NCBI GenBank assembly: GCA_031264715.1
Contig: JAISDP010000204.1
Span: 1 to 9,609 of the forward strand
Source: Bacteroidales bacterium
Lineage (GTDB): Bacteria > Bacteroidota > Bacteroidia > Bacteroidales > UBA4181
DNA length: 9,609 nucleotides
Reading direction: 5' to 3'
In this document: in pieces, positions 1 to 5,686 of the stretch
Layout: every line of letters begins with the position of its first letter
Numbering within the stretch: the stretch's first letter is position 1
Notes under the pieces: model-generated
Database searches by the model: none
What the model was told of the DNA's origin: nothing
Seen by the model: the letters and a program-made list of their open reading frames with translations, nothing else
Translations under genes and position numbers: made by a program

Positions 1-311
1 TTCTTCATCTGTATTATGACATGATCTTTAAAGGAGAAATACGCATATTATCGGTCACCGATTCAACCAGACATGAGTTGATCATGGGAACAAACGTATT
101 GAGCGCTCATATTCCCGAAAACGTCAAGAAAGAAGGAAAATGTTTAGGAACCATCGGCCAGATCGGAAATGAAAAAGATAAGGAACAGTTTAAAAAAGAT
201 CACAAAAAGCTCCTGGAGGACAATCCGGATAAAATTGTCACCTGTTATTTTGCAATCAAATCCGGTTATTTGGAGGCATGGTACATCACGACAGCAAAGA
301 CAGAGGAATAA
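1..311 (+). CDS. C-terminal part of an unrecognised protein (5' end outside window)
   Basis: The reading frame is open from the left edge (codons begin at base 3) to a TAA stop at 309-311. An ATG at 21 could be a start. However, the frame stays open before it, reading L-H-L-Y-Y-D, and no promoter or start context is visible, so this is more likely the tail of a longer gene. About 100 residues are visible, mixed charged and beta-rich, with a lysine-rich middle (around bases 120-235) and an ending of the type LEAWYITTAK. I see no signal peptide, membrane segment or sorting tail. I do not recognise the family. Its position just upstream of a glycan-degrading cluster on the same strand suggests, without proving, that it belongs to the same locus. 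A complete 96-residue protein starting at base 21 is the alternative. Confidence 0.5.
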   Translation, partial: LHLYYDMIFKGEIRILSVTDSTRHELIMGTNVLSAHIPENVKKEGKCLGTIGQIGNEKDKEQFKKDHKKLLEDNPDKIVTCYFAIKSGYLEAWYITTAKTEE

Positions 312-349
312 TAATTTGAAGTAAACAAATATCAGGAATAAGTATTAAT

Positions 350-491
350 CCGAGTCAACTCTTCTACGCGATAAAGCTGACAGACAGTCAACCTAAATCA
401 GGAACTGACAACGTTGCTCAAAAGATGTCTTTACGTTCAACAATAAAAAACAGCAATGAATGTAATATGCCGAGTCAAAAGCTTATGCGAT
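350..491. repeat. Pair of spaced direct repeats upstream of the propeller gene
   Basis: The 9-base word CCGAGTCAA occurs at 350-358 and again at 470-478. Each copy is followed, after 7 and 6 bases respectively, by a related word: ACGCGAT at 366-372 and ATGCGAT at 485-491. The copies sit 120 bp apart in the 252-bp gap before the gene at 564. They could be a paired regulator-binding site or a leftover of duplication. The rest of the gap (312-563) is A/T-rich, and I see no clear TAnnTTTG promoter element or terminator in it. Confidence 0.3.
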
Positions 492-563
492 GATGATCAT
501 TTCATTATATAATACCGGCGAAAATATAGAATCAAATAAATATAAAATAAAAATAATTGTATC

Positions 564-2939
564 ATGAACAAAACAAAATTATTTAACAGAGGGCGGTTTT
601 TAGCCATTGCATGTATGGTATTACTGGCTGCCGGAAATCTGCAAGCGCAGGGGATAACCGCGATCGGGGATCTTAACGCCGGCGAGCCTGTCATCAATTC
701 CCATGAACATGATGCGGGCGCAAAACTTTTGGAACTCAATTACCGCGAATATCATGAGATACAGCTCGTCAGCCCTTTTAATCCGAATCTCAAACCCACC
801 TACTCGCGAATTAAGAAGCTGCCGAGCGGCCGGTATATTATGTTTTGGCACATCAATGATGTCGGCTCCAATATTTTATATTCCATCAGCCCGGATCTCA
901 AAAATTGGGAAACGCCGAAGGAGGTTTTTACGCCCATACAAAACATTACTGTTAACGTACAGGGACAGAACACGACGGACAGGAGAGTGTACAGTAACGG
1001 CGATGCGCTGGTACTTCAAAACGGCGACCTGATGGTTGTGGCGTCTTTCCGTGCAGCCAACAATATGTACAAGACGAATGACGGCAACGGTATCGCAATG
1101 CGTATCAGCAGTGACAACGGCCAAACATGGGGAGAGGAAAAGGTGATTTTCCGGGGTTCCAACTGGGAACCTCAAATCCTTCAGCTTCCGTCGGGCGAGA
1201 TCCAGGTATATTTTACCCATTCGAGCACAAACAACCAAATGCAGTTTGACAAGGGTATTATAGGCGATGCGCTGGTGAGATCGTCAGGTACGGCGATTCT
1301 CCGTTCTACCGATGATGGAGAAACCTGGGCGTCGCACTTGCCCGAAAATGAATTTTACGGATACGTGATTGCCCAGAGATATAACGAAACAAAAAATAAC
1401 GTTCACAGGTATACCCACCAGATGCCCTGCGCAGCGCTGCTGAATAACACCGGCGCCATCGCCCTTGTCCTGGAAGATCAAAATGCAGCCGGTAGCGGAT
1501 ACTCCATCTCTATAGCCTATTCGGACGACAACTGGGCGCAATATATCAGCCCGAACTCCGTATACACTGCCATTGAAGAGGGGCCTGCGAACAAGCAAAA
1601 CAGCGTATGGCCGGGCGCAGGCCCGTACTTGAAGCAGTTTCCTTCGGGAGAGACCGTTATTTCCTACAATGTAAGCAATATATACAGTATTCGCTTAGGG
1701 AACGCCACAGCCCGCACATTTACGCAACCGTACGAGCCTTTTCGCTATGCCGGTTACTGGGGGGCGCTGGAACCGGACGGCTCGCACACCATGATCGGAA
1801 CCGTTACGACCGGACAAGTCACCGCCGCCGATAACCGACACATCCTCATCGGCAAGATGCAGCTCAACCATACGATTTTTCCCGCAGGCGCTACCCCGAC
1901 GATTGACGGAAATAATAACGACTGGGTCGATAACACCGACGCCCTTTTTGTGGGCAGCGAGTCGCAGGCGCAGGCGGCAGTGCGGATGGCATATGACGAC
2001 GATCATCTGTACCTTCTGGTGGAACGGTTAGACAATGACCTGCTGCCGGCGGATGTGGTGGACGTGTATCTGCATACCGGCGCCGAGGCGTTGAACGCTT
2101 CCTCTTTACGGCTGAAAATCGACGCGGAAGGCGTTCGGCAGACATCCCGCTATTTGTACGGGAACTGGGTAAATTCCGAAATACCGGAAATTCAATCCGG
2201 ATCGTTTGTACGCGGTACCGTTTCCAATTCGGGTGACAGCGACGAGGGATATATCGCGGAGATTGCTGTTCCCCGTTCGACCATTCAAGCGTATGGCTCT
2301 TCCGTTAAAATTGCATTGACGCTGTCGAATCAGGATCAGGGTACGGATGTGATTGAGGACGGTCTTAACGGTGTGAATGTGAATACGCCGAACGGATGGC
2401 TCCGTGCGGATGGAATCATTACCCGTGTAACCGGAATAACCGTGACCCCGGAGACGCTGCGGCTGGCTGTCGGAAGCTCCGAAAAGCTCACAGCAGCCAT
2501 TGAACCGGACGATGCGGAGAATAAAGACGTCTCATGGAAGAGCGATAACGAAGACGTAGCAACGGTAAGCGAAGACGGAACCGTAACAGCAGTAGCGGCA
2601 GGTACGGCCAACATTGCCGTAACCGCGCAAGTCGGCAAGATAAGCGCTGTTTGCACCGTAACGGTGACCAGCACGACAACCGGCGTCGAAGTATCCGATA
2701 CGCCTCTTATTCGCATATATCCCAACCCTACAGAGGGTATGCTTACGCTGGATTTTGAAACGGCGGGCAAGCATCATATCACCCTCAGCGATGCGACGGG
2801 AAAGGTATTGCTGCGCCAAACGGTTTCCGAATCACCGATACGGCTGGACATCAGCAGCTATCCTGCGGGCATGTACCTGATAACCATAGACGATGGCAGG
2901 AAACAAAAAACGGTGAAAATAATCCTTACCAGGAAGTAA
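564..2939 (+). CDS. Secreted Asp-box (sialidase-superfamily) propeller protein with CBM9-like, Big_2 and T9SS sorting domains
   Basis: The 791-residue protein has a signal peptide (R9/R11, hydrophobic 12-24, likely cleavage after A28 in LQA-QG). A beta-propeller follows at about 50-430. It carries two clear Asp boxes, S183-D184-x-G186-x-T188-W189 and S248-T249-D250-x-G252-x-T254-W255, plus weaker copies (e.g. YSDDNW). R82-I83 lies where sialidases have their FRIP arginine, and W201-E202-P203 resembles motifs of GH93-like exo-enzymes. Residues about 445-620 look like a CBM9-type sugar-binding domain (IDG...DW start, YDDDHLYLLV strand). Residues about 621-705 are a bacterial Ig-like Big_2 domain (VSWKSDNEDVATVSEDGTVTA type). 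Residues about 714-791 are a type IX secretion sorting domain with the IYPNPTEG opening. This predicts export by T9SS to the surface or medium. The exact activity (GH33-type sialidase, GH93-like or another exo-glycosidase) cannot be fixed by eye, and the full sialidase Arg triad and Tyr/Glu were not assigned. The start is the first in-frame ATG, in an A/T-rich leader. Confidence 0.88.
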   Translation: MNKTKLFNRGRFLAIACMVLLAAGNLQAQGITAIGDLNAGEPVINSHEHDAGAKLLELNYREYHEIQLVSPFNPNLKPTYSRIKKLPSGRYIMFWHINDVGSNILYSISPDLKNWETPKEVFTPIQNITVNVQGQNTTDRRVYSNGDALVLQNGDLMVVASFRAANNMYKTNDGNGIAMRISSDNGQTWGEEKVIFRGSNWEPQILQLPSGEIQVYFTHSSTNNQMQFDKGIIGDALVRSSGTAILRSTDDGETWASHLPENEFYGYVIAQRYNETKNNVHRYTHQMPCAALLNNTGAIALVLEDQNAAGSGYSISIAYSDDNWAQYISPNSVYTAIEEGPANKQNSVWPGAGPYLKQFPSGETVISYNVSNIYSIRLGNATARTFTQPYEPFRYAGYWGALEPDGSHTMIGTVTTGQVTAADNRHILIGKMQLNHTIFPAGATPTIDGNNNDWVDNTDALFVGSESQAQAAVRMAYDDDHLYLLVERLDNDLLPADVVDVYLHTGAEALNASSLRLKIDAEGVRQTSRYLYGNWVNSEIPEIQSGSFVRGTVSNSGDSDEGYIAEIAVPRSTIQAYGSSVKIALTLSNQDQGTDVIEDGLNGVNVNTPNGWLRADGIITRVTGITVTPETLRLAVGSSEKLTAAIEPDDAENKDVSWKSDNEDVATVSEDGTVTAVAAGTANIAVTAQVGKISAVCTVTVTSTTTGVEVSDTPLIRIYPNPTEGMLTLDFETAGKHHITLSDATGKVLLRQTVSESPIRLDISSYPAGMYLITIDDGRKQKTVKIILTRK

Positions 2940-2969
2940 AAAAATCAAAGAATTGAAACCGGATCAAAC

Positions 2970-2977
2970 TATCTTTG
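2970..2977 (+). promoter_or_regulatory. Possible -7 promoter element before the sulfatase gene
   Basis: TATCTTTG matches the Bacteroidota -7 consensus TAnnTTTG. It lies 13 bases before the sulfatase ATG, so any transcript would have a very short leader. No well-spaced TTTG -33 element is visible; the nearest TTG is at 2953-2955, only 14 bases upstream. The gap to the previous gene is just 51 bases, so read-through transcription is equally likely. Confidence 0.35.
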
Positions 2978-2990
2978 TCATTTTTGCATC

Positions 2991-4484
2991 ATGAACAAAA
3001 CAGGTATTATTTGCAGTGTATCGCTGTTAAGTGCGGTAAATGTATGGTGCTCAGGGAAACCGAAATTGCCCAAACAGCCCAACATTATTTACATCCTGGC
3101 CGACGACCTGGGCTATGGCGATCTGGGATGCTACGGACAGGCGATCATTCAAACGCCCCATATCGACCGGCTTGCTGCCGAAGGAATGTTATTTACCCGG
3201 CATTACGCGGGATGTACCGTCAGTGCGCCGTCGCGGTCAAGCCTGTTCACGGGGCTTCATACGGGGCATGCGCCGATCCGCGCCAACAGAGCCGCCGTTC
3301 ATATTCCCCGGAAGGAAGGCCAGCACCCGCAGCCGGGCGACACGTACACGATCGCCAAAATGCTGAAAGGCGGCGGATACGCTACCGGATGTTTCGGCAA
3401 ATGGGGACTTGGCTTTCCGGGTTCGGAAGGCGCGCCTGAAAATCAGGGAATCGACGAATTTTTCGGCTACAACTGTCAGGCCATCGCACACAATTATTAT
3501 CCCTACTACCTTTGGCACAACCGGGATACCGTATGGCTCAAAGGCAACGAAGGCGCCAAAAAGGAAGACTATGCGGCGGACATCATCCATCGTGAAGCCA
3601 TGGAATTTATCCGCGCCAACAGCGATCGCCCGTTCTTTGCCTGCCTCACCTATACGCTTCCTCACGCCGAACTGGTAAGCCCCGACGACAGCATACAGGC
3701 CATGTACAGGGGAAAATTGCCCGAAACGCCTTTTCGGGGCGTCGACGGCGGATCCGGCTACAAAACGGGAGGATATGGAAGCAGTTCGCATCCCAAAGCC
3801 GACTTTGCCGCAATGGTTACCCGCCTGGACAGTTACGTGGGTGAAGTGATTGCCGAATTAAAAAAACTTGGGCTGGACAAAAACACGCTGGTGATATTCG
3901 CCAGCGACAACGGCCCGCATCGCGAAGGCGGCGCCGATCCCGATTTCTTCAAGAGTTATGGCCCTCTGCGCGGCATAAAACGCGACATGTACGAAGGCGG
4001 TATCCGGGTGCCCATGATCGCATGGTATCCCGGAAAGGTCAAAGCCGGAAGCGTCACCGACCATGTCTCGGCTTTCTGGGACATCATGCCCACCTTTGCC
4101 GAACTGACCGGTACCAAAGCTGCCGGCCATACCGACGGCATCTCTTTCGCGCCGACGCTGCTGGGTAAATCCCGACAGAAAAAACATGATTACCTGTATT
4201 GGGAATTTCACGAGCAGGGAGGCAAAGCCGCCGTCATCAAGGGGAACTGGAAGGCGATCCGGCTCAATGTGGAAAATCCCGAAAAAACGAAGGTCGAGTT
4301 ATACGACCTGTCGAAGGATACTCATGAAGACCATAACGTAGCCGGACAACATCCCGAAATCGTCGCCGAACTGGACCGGATCATGAGGGAAGCGCATACC
4401 GACTCGGAAGCGTTTCCCTTTGCATACCCTGTCGGCGGTCTTGACCCCGACAGCGGCTCGACCCGTATATCAACGGAAAGATAA
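2991..4484 (+). CDS. Serine-type sulfatase (S1 family, formylglycine-dependent)
   Basis: This 497-residue protein of the alkaline-phosphatase/sulfatase superfamily hydrolyses sulfate esters, here probably on a polysaccharide or oligosaccharide. A hydrophobic N-terminus (residues 6-19) looks like an export signal. Metal-ligand Asp residues D38-D39 lie in an ILADDLGYGD motif. The core signature is S78-A-P-S-R82 followed by SSLFTG, so the residue converted to formylglycine is serine 78, not cysteine; C75 lies three residues before it and is outside the C/S-x-P/A-x-R motif. Serine-type enzymes in anaerobes are matured by the radical-SAM enzyme anSME, which is not in this window. Other expected residues are H225 (TLPHA), D306-N307 (SDNGPH) and K330 (RGIKRDMYEGGIRVP). 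The length is typical of the family. It lies 51 bases after the propeller gene and starts with the same bases (ATGAACAAAACA). It has no T9SS tail, so it is probably periplasmic. The sulfated substrate is unknown. Confidence 0.96.
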   Translation: MNKTGIICSVSLLSAVNVWCSGKPKLPKQPNIIYILADDLGYGDLGCYGQAIIQTPHIDRLAAEGMLFTRHYAGCTVSAPSRSSLFTGLHTGHAPIRANRAAVHIPRKEGQHPQPGDTYTIAKMLKGGGYATGCFGKWGLGFPGSEGAPENQGIDEFFGYNCQAIAHNYYPYYLWHNRDTVWLKGNEGAKKEDYAADIIHREAMEFIRANSDRPFFACLTYTLPHAELVSPDDSIQAMYRGKLPETPFRGVDGGSGYKTGGYGSSSHPKADFAAMVTRLDSYVGEVIAELKKLGLDKNTLVIFASDNGPHREGGADPDFFKSYGPLRGIKRDMYEGGIRVPMIAWYPGKVKAGSVTDHVSAFWDIMPTFAELTGTKAAGHTDGISFAPTLLGKSRQKKHDYLYWEFHEQGGKAAVIKGNWKAIRLNVENPEKTKVELYDLSKDTHEDHNVAGQHPEIVAELDRIMREAHTDSEAFPFAYPVGGLDPDSGSTRISTER

Positions 4485-4495
4485 AAGATTTCGAG

Positions 4496-4600
4496 TCACT
4501 GCTGTCCGGGAAAACAAGCCCATGTTATGGAATTGCATCATATATTTCTAAAATACAAAGTATTATTGAATAATTTGATATTTTTACCGGACAGTAGTGA
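4496..4600. repeat. 105-bp segment bounded by 19-base imperfect inverted repeats
   Basis: The left arm at 4496-4514 reads TCACTGCTGTCCGGGAAAA. The right arm at 4582-4600, reverse-complemented, reads TCACTACTGTCCGGTAAAA, so 17 of 19 bases agree. The 67-base interior is A/T-rich and non-coding. The ends look like terminal inverted repeats of a small non-autonomous element or insertion-sequence remnant. I see no obvious target-site duplication. Alternatively the arms form a hairpin (one mismatch is a G-U pair in RNA) followed by TTTTTT at 4602-4607 and act as the sulfatase operon terminator, although a 67-base loop is long for that. Confidence 0.5.
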
Positions 4601-4609
4601 ATTTTTTCA

Positions 4610-4617
4610 TACTTTTG
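4610..4617 (+). promoter_or_regulatory. Possible -7 promoter element after the inverted-repeat segment
   Basis: TACTTTTG matches the Bacteroidota consensus TAnnTTTG and is followed by CAT, as is often seen. It starts 9 bases after the right inverted repeat. No correctly spaced TTTG -33 element is visible and no gene follows within 500 bases, so it may be inactive or may drive an untranslated RNA. Confidence 0.25.
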
Positions 4618-4717
4618 CATTTTAAAATCCTTTACAAACCCAAAAAAGAAAAGAAAGGCTTGAAATAATCCTAAGTACCTTAATAATACAGGTTAAATTC
4701 TTATTCAGGTTCTTTAT

Positions 4718-4800
4718 TTCAAGAAAAAACCGGCCGGCCCTAAATAGGGATTGCCTTTTACGGGACAACAGGTTGCCGACCGGTTTCCTTTCTTTTTGAA
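4718..4800. terminator. Long GC-rich hairpin, possible bidirectional terminator
   Basis: AAACCGGCCGGC at 4727-4738 pairs with GCCGACCGGTTT at 4775-4786. There is a single C-A mismatch on the + strand, which becomes a G-U pair on the - strand. The stem extends outward with GAAA/TTTC (4723-4726 with 4789-4792) and TTCAA/TTGAA (4718-4722 with 4796-4800). The loop holds a smaller CCCT/AGGG hairpin (4738-4741 with 4746-4749). On the - strand the GC stem runs straight into TTTTTTC, as in an intrinsic terminator. On the + strand it is followed by a T-rich run. No convergent gene is present, so it could equally be a dispersed palindromic repeat. Confidence 0.45.
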
Positions 4801-4922
4801 TTTTATGTTTTTATCCCTTTTTATCATCACAAAACTACTTCCCTTTTTCTTTACAAAGTAAATACCTAATTGATACACGCTAATCTTCCAAGGCATGTGA
4901 CAATTTGAATTGCACCTGTTTT

Positions 4923-4988
4923 ATTGCCGAATTAAACAAACTGGGGCTGGACAAAAACACGGTGGTGATATTCGCCGGCGACAGCGGC
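4923..4988 (+). pseudogene. 66-base relic of a sulfatase gene
   Basis: Bases 4923-4988 align without gaps to 3849-3914 inside the sulfatase gene, with 61 of 66 identical. The differences are at 4937, 4943, 4962, 4977 and 4984. The relic is in frame for the conserved stretch around the SDNG metal-binding motif. Its residues read K-to-N, L-to-V, S-to-G and N-to-S relative to the intact copy, so the motif has become GDSG. Sequence on both sides is unrelated to sulfatases, and the frame ends at a TGA at 5026-5028. It is too short to function. It is either a degraded partial duplicate or a fragment of a second, related sulfatase gene lost from this spot. Confidence 0.75.
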
Positions 4989-5055
4989 GAATTGTTAAAA
5001 AATCTTAAAAAACGGACGATCGAATGACTTAAAGGTTTTTTCCAAAAAAGATATG

Positions 5056-5063
5056 TATATTTG
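5056..5063 (+). promoter_or_regulatory. Likely -7 promoter element for the susC leader or a small RNA
   Basis: TATATTTG is a full match to TAnnTTTG and is followed by CATCG. A T-rich run (TTTTTT, 5036-5041) lies near the -33 position, although a perfect TTTG is absent. This is the best-formed promoter element in the long gap before the susC-like gene. Transcription would start a few bases downstream, about 615 bases ahead of the susC start codon. Confidence 0.45.
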
Positions 5064-5089
5064 CATCGTTGAAAAACCGATTTTCTGTG

Positions 5090-5140
5090 ATTTATAACAC
5101 TTATATTTAGAAAAGTAAGTGTTTCACCTGTGTTATAAAT
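5090..5140 (+). promoter_or_regulatory. Nested, mutually exclusive hairpins
   Basis: ATTTATAACAC at 5090-5100 is a perfect inverted repeat of GTGTTATAAAT at 5130-5140 (11 bp). The overlapping word AACACTTA at 5096-5103 is a perfect inverted repeat of TAAGTGTT at 5116-5123 (8 bp). The two stems share bases 5096-5100 and cannot both form, which is the layout of an RNA switch. The outer palindrome could instead be a protein operator. It lies about 25 bases after the predicted transcription start. Confidence 0.4.
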
Positions 5141-5277
5141 AATGTCTTCGATTTTTAAAAGCGTTCAGGAGTATATCCTTTATTTATTTGTCAAGCAAAC
5201 TCAATCAATTTTGTACTTTTTTTCCAACATATTATTTGCAGTTGAAGCCCCGAAAATAGAGGGCTTTGGCACGCCTT

Positions 5278-5326
<49 letters not shown>

Positions 5327-5377
5327 AACAGACGCGCGCGCGAAAGTTAAGAAAAATATTTATAAAAAATACACTAT

Positions 5378-5414
5378 AACCGCATCATTGCATTTGGCGA
5401 TGGGCGGTTTTTTT
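5378..5414 (+). terminator. Intrinsic-terminator-like hairpin in the susC leader
   Basis: AACCGC at 5378-5383 pairs with GCGGTT at 5404-5409, and the stem continues with ATC/GAT (5384-5386 with 5399-5401), leaving two unpaired G's. It is followed directly by a run of seven T's (5408-5414). It points rightward, 273 bases before the susC-like start. It could end a short RNA begun near 5070 or act as an attenuator. Intrinsic termination is less studied in Bacteroidota, so activity is an inference. Confidence 0.55.
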
Positions 5415-5568
5415 ATTGACTGCACTCACCAGGAAAAGCCGCAGGCCTGTCCTGCTTTATCAACGATGCATGATACATCGATGATCAATTTATTAATAAA
5501 AAGCAAAATTAACCTTTAAAAGCCTGAAGCCTATGGAAAAGTAGAACAATAAGTAAAAAAGCAGTAAT

Positions 5569-5641
5569 ACGCTTGCTTGTCAATCCGAATGGGTCTTTTG
5601 GCATCCGATCGCAAGCGTGAAGCAACGCACAAAAGTGACCC
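5569..5641 (+). promoter_or_regulatory. Possible pseudoknot in the susC 5' leader
   Basis: ACGCTTGC at 5569-5576 is perfectly complementary to GCAAGCGT at 5611-5618. Inside that loop, GGGTCTTTTG at 5591-5600 can pair with CAAAA and GACCC at 5630-5634 and 5637-5641, with a 2-base GT bulge. The two stems interleave, as in a pseudoknot. The structure ends 45 bases before the susC-like ATG, close enough to affect transcript stability or translation. It is visible only as base complementarity. Confidence 0.3.
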
Positions 5642-5686
5642 GTGTGCAGTAATCATTAAAAAATAAAATTAAACAAGAATAAATGT

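Noticed and set aside
3048..3056. Lipoprotein anchor for the sulfatase at C20
   Set aside because: The residue before the Cys is tryptophan (V-W-C), which does not fit a lipobox. An ordinary export signal is more likely.
3237..3791. A 184-codon minus-strand frame opposite the sulfatase gene
   Set aside because: It is a shadow of the clearly coding + strand frame, with no protein-like features of its own. The same applies to the minus-strand frames opposite the propeller and susC-like genes.
4484..4610. Target-site duplication flanking the 105-bp inverted-repeat segment
   Set aside because: The flanking bases (TTCGAG on the left, ATTTTT on the right) do not match, so recent transposition is not shown.
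4714..4896. A 60-codon minus-strand frame with a hydrophobic/lysine-rich start and a GC-rich end
   Set aside because: Its C-terminal third is just the large hairpin at 4718-4800, and no family resemblance or promoter was seen.
5090..5140. Invertible promoter flanked by inverted repeats, as in Bacteroides phase-variable loci
   Set aside because: The spacer is only 29 bases, contains no TAnnTTTG element in either orientation that I can see, and no recombinase gene is nearby. RNA hairpins or an operator fit better.
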